Assembly: GCF_016863295.1 (NCBI RefSeq)
Contig: NZ_BOOP01000009.1
Location: forward strand, 62,001-126,000
Source of the DNA: Planotetraspora phitsanulokensis
GTDB taxonomy: Bacteria > Actinomycetota > Actinomycetes > Streptosporangiales > Streptosporangiaceae
DNA: 64,000 bases
Direction of reading: 5' to 3'
Position numbers and translations under genes: made by a program. Shown piece by piece: positions 51,988 through 60,626 of this stretch; the stretch's first letter is position 1, and every line of letters starts with the position of its first letter. The notes beneath the pieces were generated by a model that had not been told where the DNA came from, searched no databases, and saw only the letters and a program-made list of their open reading frames with translations.

Positions 51988-52035
51988 GTCGAAGATGTCC
52001 GTAACGCTTGGCCGTCCTCCCGAGACCAATGGGGC

Positions 52036-53319
52036 GTGCATCGGGGATCAGGGGAGCAGGCGCCGCCGTACGCGACGAGTTGGAGCGCCGACGACGCCAT
52101 CGAATACATCGCGACGACCTGTCTGACACCCGGCGTGCCGGGAACGGTCGGGGTCGAGCTGGAATGGTTCGTCCACGACGCGCGTGATCCGTACGCGCGG
52201 GTCGACCCGGCCCGCGTCACGGCGGCGCTGCCCGCCGAGGGCGAACTGGCCGGCGCCCTGTCGCGCGAGCCCGGCGGCCAGGTGGAGCTCAGCTCCGCCC
52301 CGGCGCCCTCGCTGGGCGAGGCCGTGGCCACCGCCGCGGCCGACATGGCGAGCCTGCGCTCCGGTCTGGACGCCGCCGGTCTGCGCCTGTCCGGCGGCGG
52401 CGCCGATCCGTACCGCCCGCCGGTGAGAGTGCGGGACGCCCCCAGGTACGTCGCGATGGAGAGCTACTTCGACCGCGCGGGCCCGCATGGCAGGACCATG
52501 ATGTGCGGGACCGCGTCCGTCCAGGTGTGCCTCGACGCGGGGCTGCCGGGAGCCGGCCCCACGGGGATGGCGCGGCGGTGGCGGGTCGCGCACGCCATCG
52601 GACCGGTCCTGGTCGGGGCCTTCGCCGACTCGCCGTGTCACGCCGGCCGGCCGACCGGATGGAAGTCGACGCGGCAGGCCGTGTGGGCCCGGATCGACCC
52701 GCGCAGGACGTCGCCCCCCACCGGCTCCGACCCGGCCGAGGCGTGGGCGAGGTACGCGCTGGACGCGCCCGTGATGTGCGTCCGCGGACCGGCCCCGTGG
52801 CAGGTGCCGGTCGGTCTCACCCTGCGCGACTGGCTGGCGGGCGCGGGGCCCCGCCCGGTCACCCGCGAGGACGTCGACTACCACCTCACCACCCTGTTCC
52901 CGCCGGTTCGGCCGCGCGGCTGGATCGAACTGCGGATGATCGACGCCCAGCACGGCGAGGACGGCTGGCTCGTGCCCCTGGCCGTGGCCACCGCGCTCGT
53001 CGAGGATCCCGTGGCCGCCGACCTGGCGCTGGCCGCGACGGAGCGCTGGGACCCCTTCGACCCCGGGCCCTGGCGGCGTGCCGCCGCGCAGGGGCTGTCC
53101 GACCGCGCGACGGCAGACGCCGCGACCGCCTGTTTCGCCGCGGCGCTGGACGCGCTGGACCGGATGGACGCGCCCGCCGCGGTCCGCACGGCGGTCGAGC
53201 GCTTCACCGATACCTATGTCAGCCGGGGCCGATGCCCGGCCGACGATCCCGATCGCCTCTCTCACGACACCCCCCGCTCCGAGATCCACGACCCGATCCG
53301 AACGGAGGCCGGGACATGA
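52036..53319 (+). CDS. egtA: EgtA glutamate-cysteine ligase (ergothioneine pathway)
   Basis: 427 residues. GCS2-type fold with TVGVELEWFVHD, GGQVELSSAP, GRTMMCGTASVQVCLD, and RGWIELRMIDAQ matching EgtA of actinomycetes. It joins Glu and Cys into gamma-glutamylcysteine, the sulfur donor for ergothioneine. GTG at 52036 chosen because the preceding frame (from 51223) is open but lacks coding character and covers the sigma gene antisense. The stop overlaps egtB (ATGA). Confidence 0.9.
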   Translation: MHRGSGEQAPPYATSWSADDAIEYIATTCLTPGVPGTVGVELEWFVHDARDPYARVDPARVTAALPAEGELAGALSREPGGQVELSSAPAPSLGEAVATAAADMASLRSGLDAAGLRLSGGGADPYRPPVRVRDAPRYVAMESYFDRAGPHGRTMMCGTASVQVCLDAGLPGAGPTGMARRWRVAHAIGPVLVGAFADSPCHAGRPTGWKSTRQAVWARIDPRRTSPPTGSDPAEAWARYALDAPVMCVRGPAPWQVPVGLTLRDWLAGAGPRPVTREDVDYHLTTLFPPVRPRGWIELRMIDAQHGEDGWLVPLAVATALVEDPVAADLALAATERWDPFDPGPWRRAAAQGLSDRATADAATACFAAALDALDRMDAPAAVRTAVERFTDTYVSRGRCPADDPDRLSHDTPRSEIHDPIRTEAGT

Positions 53320-54626
53320 CCGGCGAAGACATCCGCAGCCGCGCCTACGACCTGCTCACCGCCGCCCGTGAGCGCAGCCTCGCGCTCACCGGCTGCGTCG
53401 GCGAGGACGACCTGATCAAGCAGCACTCGCGGCTGATGTCCCCCCTCGTGTGGGACCTCGCCCACGTGGGCAGCCAGGAGGAGCTGTGGCTGCTGCGGGC
53501 CGTGGGCGGCCAAGAGCCCATGCGCCCCGAGATCGACTCCCTCTACGACGCGTTCGAGCACCCAAGGGCCGAGCGTCCGAGGCTTCCCCTGCTCTCCCCC
53601 GAGGAGTCACGCCGGTACATCGCGACGGTCAGGGAGCGCGTGGTCGGGCTGCTGGAGCGCTCACCGATCGAGGGAGACCCCCTGGTCGAGAACGGCTTCG
53701 CGTTCGGGATGATCGTCCAGCACGAGCAGCAGCACGACGAGACCATGCTCGCCACCCACCAGCTGCGCGAGGGGGTGCCGGTGTTGTCGGCGCCGCCGCC
53801 CGCGGCGAGTTCGGGATGGTGGCCGAAGGAGGTGCTCGTCCCCGCCGGCGCGTTCACCATGGGCACCTCGACGGAGCCCTGGGCCCTCGACAACGAACGG
53901 CCCGCGCACCAGGTGCACGTGCCCGCGTACTGGATCGACACGGTGCCGGTCAGTAACGCCGACTACCTGGCGTTCATGGAGGCGGGCGGATACGAACGGC
54001 GGGAGCTCTGGTCGGCGGGAGGCTGGGCGCACAGGCAGGATGCCGGGCTGACCGGGCCCAGGTTCTGGTGGCGCGAGGGCGGCACATGGCTGCGCAGGCG
54101 GTTCGGGCACGTCGAGCCGGTCCCGCCGGACGAGCCGGTCGTGCACGTGTGCTGGTACGAGGCCGAGGCGTACGCCTCGTGGGCGGGCAGGCGGCTGCCC
54201 ACCGAGGCCGAGTGGGAGAAGGCGGCCAGGCACGACCCGGCGGCCGGCCGCTCCCGCCGCTACCCGTGGGGTGACGAGGAGCCGGGCGCCGCGCACGCTA
54301 ACCTCGGCCAGCGTCACCTGCAGGCCGCCCCGGTGGGCGCCTACCCCGCCGGGGCCTCCGCCTACGGCGTGCGCCAGCTGATCGGGGACGTCTGGGAGTG
54401 GACCTCCAGCGACTTCCGCGGATACCCCGGCTTCGCCGCGTTCCCCTATCGGGAGTACTCGGAGGTGTTCTTCGGCGACGAGTACAAGGTGTTGCGCGGC
54501 GGCTCGTTCGCCACCGACCCGGTCGCCTGCCGGGGCACGTTCCGCAACTGGGACTACCCGATCCGCCGGCAGATCTTCTCGGGATTCCGCACGGCACGCG
54601 ACGCCGCTCCCGGCGAGGGCGTCTGA
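53316..54626 (+). CDS. egtB: EgtB hercynylcysteine sulfoxide synthase
   Basis: 436 residues: DinB-like N-terminal domain (1-160) and formylglycine-generating-enzyme-like domain (165-430). The non-heme iron triad is H50 (WDLAHVG), H136 and H140 (HEQQHDE). FGE motifs include AGAFTMGTS, PVSNADYLAFMEAGG, RLPTEAEWEKAAR and VLRGGSFAT. It oxidatively couples hercynine with gamma-glutamylcysteine. Sits between egtA and egtC with overlapping ends, so it is in one operon. Confidence 0.95.
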   Translation: MTGEDIRSRAYDLLTAARERSLALTGCVGEDDLIKQHSRLMSPLVWDLAHVGSQEELWLLRAVGGQEPMRPEIDSLYDAFEHPRAERPRLPLLSPEESRRYIATVRERVVGLLERSPIEGDPLVENGFAFGMIVQHEQQHDETMLATHQLREGVPVLSAPPPAASSGWWPKEVLVPAGAFTMGTSTEPWALDNERPAHQVHVPAYWIDTVPVSNADYLAFMEAGGYERRELWSAGGWAHRQDAGLTGPRFWWREGGTWLRRRFGHVEPVPPDEPVVHVCWYEAEAYASWAGRRLPTEAEWEKAARHDPAAGRSRRYPWGDEEPGAAHANLGQRHLQAAPVGAYPAGASAYGVRQLIGDVWEWTSSDFRGYPGFAAFPYREYSEVFFGDEYKVLRGGSFATDPVACRGTFRNWDYPIRRQIFSGFRTARDAAPGEGV

Positions 54627-55384
54627 TGTGCCGTCACGTGGCCTACCTGGGCGACCCCGTGTCCCTGCGCGAGGTGCTGATCGATCCGCCGTTCGGGCTG
54701 CACCGGCAGGCCTGGGCGCCGCGGCGGCAGCGGTACGGCACGGTCAACGCCGACGGGTTCGGCGCCGGCTGGTACGCCGAGGGCGACCCGGTGCCCGCCC
54801 GGTACCGTCAGGCGGTTCCGATGTGGGCCGACGACTCCTTCGCCGACGTGGCGCGGGTCACCCGCACCCGGGCGCTGCTCGCCGCCGTCCGCTCCGCGAC
54901 CGAGGGCACCGCCCCGGACGCCTCCGCGGCCTGCCCGTTCCGGGACGGCCCCTACCTGTTCAGCCACAACGGCGTCGTGGCGGGCTGGCCGGGCTCGGCG
55001 GCCCGGCTGGCCGGGCTGCTGCCCGCAGCGCTGCTCCTCGACCTGCCGGCCCGCACGGACTCCGCGCTCGTGTGGGCGCTGGTCAGGCACCGGCTGGCCG
55101 GAGGGGCGACCATGGCCGGCGCGCTCGCCCGCACCGTCCGTGACGTGGCCGCGTACGCGGACGGCCGGCTGAACCTGCTGATCACCGACGGCGAGGCGAT
55201 CGCCGCGACGGCCTACGGCGACACCCTCTCCTACCGGGTGGACGGCCGGGGGGTCGTGGTGGCCTCGGAGCCGTCCGACGACGACCCGGGCTGGGTCGAC
55301 GTCCCGAATGCGAGCCTGCTCGTCGCCCGCGGCGGCGAGGTGTCGGTCTCCCCCATCGAAGCCGCGGCCACGGAGGAAGCATGA
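54626..55384 (+). CDS. egtC: EgtC glutamine amidotransferase-like hydrolase
   Basis: 252 residues of the class II (Ntn) amidotransferase fold; Cys2 after Met removal is the nucleophile (MCRHVAYLGDP). NADGFGAGWYAEG, HNGVVAGWPG and LNLLITDGEAIAATAYG are conserved. It removes the gamma-glutamyl group from the EgtB product. The ATG overlaps the egtB stop by one base. Confidence 0.95.
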   Translation: MCRHVAYLGDPVSLREVLIDPPFGLHRQAWAPRRQRYGTVNADGFGAGWYAEGDPVPARYRQAVPMWADDSFADVARVTRTRALLAAVRSATEGTAPDASAACPFRDGPYLFSHNGVVAGWPGSAARLAGLLPAALLLDLPARTDSALVWALVRHRLAGGATMAGALARTVRDVAAYADGRLNLLITDGEAIAATAYGDTLSYRVDGRGVVVASEPSDDDPGWVDVPNASLLVARGGEVSVSPIEAAATEEA

Positions 55385-56352
55385 CCACGCTGACCATCGA
55401 CAACCACCTGTCCGCCGGCTACCTCGACGCGGCGCTGCGCGCCGACGTGCTCGACGGCCTGACCTCCGCACCCAAGCGGCTGCGGCCCGCGTGGTTCTAC
55501 GACGCCCGCGGCAGCGAGCTGTTCGAGGAGATCACCCGGTTGCCCGAGTACTACCCGACGCGCGCCGAACGGGAGATCCTCGTGGCCCACGCGGGCGACA
55601 TCGCCGCGTTCGCGGGTGCGCAGACGCTCGTCGAGCTCGGCTCGGGGTCGTCGGAGAAGACCCGGCTGCTGCTCGGGGCGATGCGTTCCGCGGGCACGCT
55701 GAGCAGATACGTGCCGGTGGACGTGAGCGAGAGCGCGCTGATGAGCGCCGCGCACGCGCTGCGGGCCGACTACCCCGAGCTCGCCGTGCACGCGGTCATC
55801 GCCGACTTCGGCGCGCACCTCAGCGAGCTTCCCCGTGCGGGCCGCCGGATGGTGGCCTTCCTCGGCAGCACGATCGGCAATCTCGTGCCCGACGAGCGGG
55901 CGGCGTTCCTGCTCGACCTGTACGGCACGCTGTCGCCGGGTGACGCGCTCCTGCTGGGAACCGACCTGGTCAAGGACCCGGCCGTCCTCGTGGCGGCGTA
56001 CGACGACGCGGCCGGCGTGACGGCGGAGTTCAACGCCAACGTCCTGCGGGTGCTCAACCGGGAGATGGGGGCCGATTTCGACCCGGCGGCCTTCGCCCAC
56101 CGCGCGGTGTGGGACGCCGAGAACGAGTGGATGGAGATGCGGCTGCGCTCGCTGCGGCCGCAGTCCGTACGGCTTCCCGCCGTGGACCTGATCGCCGAGT
56201 TCGCCGAGGGAGAGGAGATCCGTACCGAGATCTCCGCGAAGTTCCGTCCCGAGGGGGTGCGCGCCGAACTGGCCGCGGGCGGGTTCGACCTGCGCCACTG
56301 GTGGACGGACCGGGCGGGCAGGTTCGGGCTCTCGCTGTCCTTCAGGCGCTGA
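55381..56352 (+). CDS. egtD: EgtD L-histidine N-alpha-methyltransferase
   Basis: 323 residues. SAM-binding motif LVELGSGSSEKTRLLL, YVPVDVSESAL, VAFLGSTIGNL, and FYDARGSELFEEITRLPEYYPTR, all diagnostic for EgtD. It trimethylates histidine to hercynine, the first pathway step. Last gene of egtABCD; no egtE (C-S lyase) is adjacent, as in other actinomycetes where it lies elsewhere. Confidence 0.95.
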   Translation: MTTLTIDNHLSAGYLDAALRADVLDGLTSAPKRLRPAWFYDARGSELFEEITRLPEYYPTRAEREILVAHAGDIAAFAGAQTLVELGSGSSEKTRLLLGAMRSAGTLSRYVPVDVSESALMSAAHALRADYPELAVHAVIADFGAHLSELPRAGRRMVAFLGSTIGNLVPDERAAFLLDLYGTLSPGDALLLGTDLVKDPAVLVAAYDDAAGVTAEFNANVLRVLNREMGADFDPAAFAHRAVWDAENEWMEMRLRSLRPQSVRLPAVDLIAEFAEGEEIRTEISAKFRPEGVRAELAAGGFDLRHWWTDRAGRFGLSLSFRR

Positions 56353-56394
56353 TCGGGCTCGCACCGGACGGGTGACCCCGTCCCCCGGATCCGA

Positions 56395-56691
56395 TCAGGC
56401 GGCCTCGGACCGGGGTGCGGGGCTCGCCATCCAGGCGTACCTGCCGAGCCGCCGGCGCAGCACCCGGTCGACGCTCCAGGTCGAGCCGGCCGCGGCGCAG
56501 AACAGGGCGAGTGAGGCGATGACGTAGCCGATCGAGGCGCCGAGGTCGGTCATGCCGGGACGCGTCCACGGCATGTGGAAGTGCTCGGCGGTCGACCAGA
56601 TGCCGAAGGAGAAGACGGCGCTGCCGATGAACACCACATTGGAGAACGCGCCGAGGATCAGGGCGGCGGCGATGAGCGTCTCGACGGTCAA
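56395..56691 (-). pseudogene. N-terminally truncated DoxX-like membrane protein
   Basis: 98 codons with two to three TM helices match the C-terminal half of DoxX/TQO-like proteins (TLIAAALILGAFSNVVFIGSAV, ASLALFCAAAGSTWSVDRVLRRR). The first Met-like codon is a TTG, preceded two codons upstream by TAG, and no N-terminal half is found in any upstream frame. I read it as a decayed gene, although a short protein from the TTG cannot be excluded. Confidence 0.6.
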
Positions 56692-56967
56692 TGTGTGCTA
56701 CGTCACACAGGAAATATGCAGGATTCATCCGAATTAGCCCCTCACCAGCCCAGGCATGCGCCTGCGACGTGTCTGCCGCCCCCAGGGCCCGTCGCATTCC
56801 CCGGCGAGCGGTGAATCGGGCTGTCGCATTCCGAACGAAGGATCAGGTCTATTTGTGATAAACCAGGCACGGTACTGCCTGGCTCCCGGCCGCAGACTTC
56901 CCCCGATATCCCCCGGCGACGACCTGCCGCGGTGGACGGGATCAGTCCACCGAATGATCGGAGATTC

Positions 56968-59301
56968 ATGAAGAGGCGCATGATCGTCGCGCTGAGCACG
57001 ATCGCACCTGTGGCGGCCGCAGCAGTGGCCTTCGTGGTGGTCAGCGGTCCCTCCTCGACCGCGTCGCCGGCGACGCAACCCCCCGCCCCGGGCCAGGTGA
57101 ACACGCTCGCGCTGCGCGACCTGCCCTCCGGCGAGTCGGGCGGATCCGGCAAGCGGTCGGTTCAGGGCCTGCCCGCCGCGGCCACCAAGCCGTTCAGCCT
57201 GCTGGGCGTGAGCTGGGACAATGCCCACGAGGCCATCGACGGCGCGGTGGAGGTGCGCACGCGCGCCGCCGCCTCCGGCACCTGGTCGTCGTGGCGTCCG
57301 GTCGAGGCCGAGAGCGACGACCTGCCCGACGCGGGCAGCAGGACCGACCGGCAGGCCCGCGGCGCCACCGCACCCCTGTGGGTGGGCCCCTCCAACGGTG
57401 TGGAGGTCCGCGTGACGGGCAAGAGCCACACCCTGCCCCGTGGACTCCGCCTCGAACTCGTCGACCCGGGGAACGGCAAGCGGAAGACCGGGGTCCGGGC
57501 CGCGGGCGCCCAGTTGGGCGATGTGACTCTGGCGGGAGCCGTCAGCACCACCGAACCGGACGCGCCGGCCGATCCGGCGTCCGAGCCGAGCCCGTCGACC
57601 GTGGACACTCCGCCGCCGGCGGAACCGGCCACGACACCGACACCGGCCACGCAGCCCGCGACGACACCGGCCGCGACCCCGACGCCCACGCCCCCCGCAC
57701 CGCCGTCCCCGAGCGCCTCCCCGAAGACGACGCCGACGCCGACGCCGAAGGTGACGGCGAAGACGCTCGCGGCCACCCCGGCAAGCACCGCGCCCCGCCC
57801 GGCCATCAAGACCCGCGCGTCGTGGGGCGCCGACGAGAGTCTGGTCACGGATCCGCCCGAGTACGCGCCCACGGTCAAGGAGGTCTTCGTCCATCACACG
57901 GACGGGGTCAACACCTACTCCTGCGCCGACTCCCCCGCGATCATTCGGGGAATCATGCTCTACCACGTCAAGACGAACGGGTGGAACGACGTCGGCTACA
58001 ACTTCCTGGTCGACAAGTGCGGCACGATCTTCGAGGGCCGCGCAGGCGGCATCGACAGGCCCGTGATCGGCGCGCACACGCTGGGCTTCAACACGTCCTC
58101 CTCCGGAATCGCCCTGCTCGGCAGCTTCAACGAGGCGAGCGACCCCGCCCCGTCGACGGCCGCCCTCGAGGCGATCTCCAAGCTCGCCGCGTGGAAGCTC
58201 GGCCTCGCCGGCGGCAACCCGACGGGTAAGGTCACGCTGACGATCACCGCTGACAACGGGAAGTTCAAGCCGGGTTCGTACAGCTTCAACACGATCTCCG
58301 GCCACCGGGACGGCTACGCCACGGCGTGCCCGGGCACGAAGCTCTACGCCGCGCTCCCCACCATCAGGACGACGGCCAAGCAGTGGACGACCCCGGTCAC
58401 CTCCCTCGCCCTCAGCACGATCACGGGCGCCACGAAGGTGGGGTCGACCTACTACACCAAGGGAACGGTCTCGCTCGGCTGGACCGCCAGGAAGGCCGCG
58501 CTGTTGAGGTACGAGGTCGTGGTGGACGGAAAGGTCGTCTCCACGCCGTACACCACGGCCAGCTCGGCGAGCGTGACCCTCGCGACCGGCTCCCACAAGG
58601 TGCAGCTGCGCGCCGTCAACATCAACGGAACGACGGCGACGTCGCCGACCTACACGGTGGTGACGGACAAGACGGCCCCGACCTTCAGCCCCCAGGTGTC
58701 TCTCGGCATCAGGAGCGGAACGGTCGCAACGACAGGCGTGATGCCCGTCAGCCTGCGGTGGAAGGCCACGGACAACACGCTGCTGCGGTCCCTGAAGGTC
58801 GCGTCGCCGTCCAAGGTCACGCTGTCGACGACCGCGACCTCGTGGGCGTACACGTCGAAGAACCAGGCCTGGAACACGTGGTCGGTGACCGCGGCCGACG
58901 CGGCCGGGAACTCGAAGACCTCGTCGGTGACCCAGTCTGCCGCCCTTCAGTACGAGTCCAGCGCCAAGCGCGTCGGAACGTGGAAGACGACGACCTCCAA
59001 GTCCTACCTCGGGGGCAGCATCCTCTACAGCACCGCGAAGACCGCGAGCGCCACCTACACCTTCACCGGCCGCTCGGTCGGCCTGATCGTCAAGCGGGCG
59101 ACGAACACCGGCGCCTTCACCGTCTACGTGGACGGCGTCAAGACGTCCACGGTCGACAGCAAGGCGTCCGCGACGAGCTACCGGAACATCGTCTGGACGA
59201 AGAGCTGGACCAGCAGCGCCAAGCACACCATCAAGATCGTGGTTGCGGGCACCGCCGGTCGGGCGACCGTCGCCACGGACGGCATCGCCTACGTGAAGTA
59301 G
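56968..59301 (+). CDS. Secreted PGRP-type N-acetylmuramoyl-L-alanine amidase
   Basis: 777 residues. Signal peptide (about 1-33), an N-terminal region of unknown fold (about 35-195), a Pro/Thr/Ser linker (about 195-265), the amidase_2/PGRP domain (about 280-465; RASWGADES, zinc His in VFVHHTDG, GYNFLVDKCGTIFEGRAGG, SGHRDGYATACPG) and C-terminal Ig-like plus CBM-like repeats. It cleaves the lactyl-amide bond of peptidoglycan. The promoter area has a hairpin CCAGGCA/TGCCTGG (56863-56882). A perfect terminator follows 53 bp after the stop. Confidence 0.93.
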   Translation: MKRRMIVALSTIAPVAAAAVAFVVVSGPSSTASPATQPPAPGQVNTLALRDLPSGESGGSGKRSVQGLPAAATKPFSLLGVSWDNAHEAIDGAVEVRTRAAASGTWSSWRPVEAESDDLPDAGSRTDRQARGATAPLWVGPSNGVEVRVTGKSHTLPRGLRLELVDPGNGKRKTGVRAAGAQLGDVTLAGAVSTTEPDAPADPASEPSPSTVDTPPPAEPATTPTPATQPATTPAATPTPTPPAPPSPSASPKTTPTPTPKVTAKTLAATPASTAPRPAIKTRASWGADESLVTDPPEYAPTVKEVFVHHTDGVNTYSCADSPAIIRGIMLYHVKTNGWNDVGYNFLVDKCGTIFEGRAGGIDRPVIGAHTLGFNTSSSGIALLGSFNEASDPAPSTAALEAISKLAAWKLGLAGGNPTGKVTLTITADNGKFKPGSYSFNTISGHRDGYATACPGTKLYAALPTIRTTAKQWTTPVTSLALSTITGATKVGSTYYTKGTVSLGWTARKAALLRYEVVVDGKVVSTPYTTASSASVTLATGSHKVQLRAVNINGTTATSPTYTVVTDKTAPTFSPQVSLGIRSGTVATTGVMPVSLRWKATDNTLLRSLKVASPSKVTLSTTATSWAYTSKNQAWNTWSVTAADAAGNSKTSSVTQSAALQYESSAKRVGTWKTTTSKSYLGGSILYSTAKTASATYTFTGRSVGLIVKRATNTGAFTVYVDGVKTSTVDSKASATSYRNIVWTKSWTSSAKHTIKIVVAGTAGRATVATDGIAYVK

Positions 59302-59353
59302 GCCTGCCCGGCGGGGCGGATCGCCCTGCTCGTCACATGGCGTAAGCCATGCG

Positions 59354-59385
59354 GAGGCTCCGTACGGATGTCCGTACGGAGCCTC
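59354..59385 (+). terminator. Hairpin terminator of the amidase gene
   Basis: 15-bp stem (AGGCTCCGTACGGA / TCCGTACGGAGCCT core) with a two-base loop, followed by CTGCTTTT, a modest U-tract. Placed 53 bp after the amidase stop. Confidence 0.9.
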
Positions 59386-59551
59386 TGCTTTTGGTACGGC
59401 GGGGCCGCATGATCACGCAGGAGGGGCGGGAGGGAGGGCCGAGGGGTGCGGGTGTGACCAGGGAGTTCTCATGGGTCACTAGTGGCATTGGTCAGGAAAT
59501 TTGTAGCTTTGGCCAAGGTTGGGCCAATATGCGTCCATAAACCTGTCTGGC

Positions 59552-60580
59552 ATGACGTTCAAGCGGCCCCGTGACGCCCCCGGAGCCGCTTTGCAGCCTG
59601 CGCCCAGACACGGGGCGGTCCTGCGCGCCGCGGTGGCGCTCGTGACGGTCGCGGTCCTCATCGGAGGCGGCTCGCAGTTCACCGCCTCGCACTCCGGAGC
59701 GGTGCACATGGCCGCCCCCTCCGCGACGATCCAGGCCGTCGTCCCCGCGATGACGCCGACGCCGGCGCCGAGCCCCACGCCGAGCCCGACGCCGACCCCC
59801 GCTCCCAAGCCGGTCTTCTCGAAGTCGGCACGCAAGGACCTCAGCCGCCGCGTCGGGTCGTACCTGAGGGGCCGGTCCGGCCAGGTCTCGGTGCAGATCC
59901 AGGACCTGTCCACAGGACTGTCGTACGGCTACAACGCCGACATGCGGCACGCCACCGCGAGCATCGTCAAGGTCGACATCCTGGCGACGCTCCTTCTGCG
60001 CGCTCAGCGGGAGAAGCGGGCGCTCAGCCGCGACGAGCGCGCCCTGGCCACCCGTATGATCACTGAGAGCGACAACAACGCCGCCGACGCGTTGTGGTAC
60101 AAGGTCGGCGGCTCATACGGCGTGGCGGCCGCCAACAAGAAGCTCAAGCTGCGCCATACGACGGTTGGCCCGGCGGGCTACTGGGGCGCCACCATGACTG
60201 ACGTGGCCGACCAGATCCGCCTCCTGAAGTCGCTGACGTCGGACAAGAGCCCGCTCAACGCCAAGAGCCGCCGATACGCCCTGGGCCTGATGGGCGACGT
60301 CGTCTCGTCGCAGGACTGGGGAGTGAGCGCCGCCGCGGGCCGGAAGGACACGACGGAGCTCAAGAACGGCTGGCTGCCCCGCAAGATCGACGGCGACCTG
60401 TGGACCATCAACAGCATCGGCCGGGTCCAGGGCGACGACCACGACTACCTAATCGCCGTCCTGTCGAGCCGCACCCGCTCCATGGGAGACGGCATCGCCA
60501 CCGTCGAGCACGTCGCCGAGATGGTCAGCATGGCCCTCACCAAGGCGATCTCCGCCCCCTCCACCTCAAAGGACGCGTGA
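59552..60580 (+). CDS. Secreted serine hydrolase, class A beta-lactamase-like fold
   Basis: 342 residues: basic N-terminus, membrane segment (about 25-45; VLRAAVALVTVAVLIGGGS), a Thr-Pro-rich linker (TPTPAPSPTPSPTPTPAP) and a penicillin-binding fold. SxxK is ASIVKVDIL, the second motif is SDNNAAD, and the KTG motif reads KNGWLP. Could be a beta-lactamase, a DD-peptidase relative or an inactive binder. Upstream 59386-59551 has an inverted repeat TTGGCC/GGCCAA (59509-59527). The ATG at 59552 lacks a clear ribosome site. Confidence 0.85.
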   Translation: MTFKRPRDAPGAALQPAPRHGAVLRAAVALVTVAVLIGGGSQFTASHSGAVHMAAPSATIQAVVPAMTPTPAPSPTPSPTPTPAPKPVFSKSARKDLSRRVGSYLRGRSGQVSVQIQDLSTGLSYGYNADMRHATASIVKVDILATLLLRAQREKRALSRDERALATRMITESDNNAADALWYKVGGSYGVAAANKKLKLRHTTVGPAGYWGATMTDVADQIRLLKSLTSDKSPLNAKSRRYALGLMGDVVSSQDWGVSAAAGRKDTTELKNGWLPRKIDGDLWTINSIGRVQGDDHDYLIAVLSSRTRSMGDGIATVEHVAEMVSMALTKAISAPSTSKDA

Positions 60581-60626
60581 CCGGCGCGGCGCACACCACG
60601 TGCCGCCGCGCCGGTCGCACAGCCTC

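Noticed and set aside
56700-56967. c-di-AMP (ydaO-type) riboswitch before the amidase gene
   Set aside because: A hairpin is present, but the conserved aptamer segments I would expect are not visible.
56734-59226. 830-codon minus-strand frame
   Set aside because: Antisense to the amidase gene; its sequence is Arg/Gly-rich with no domain signature.
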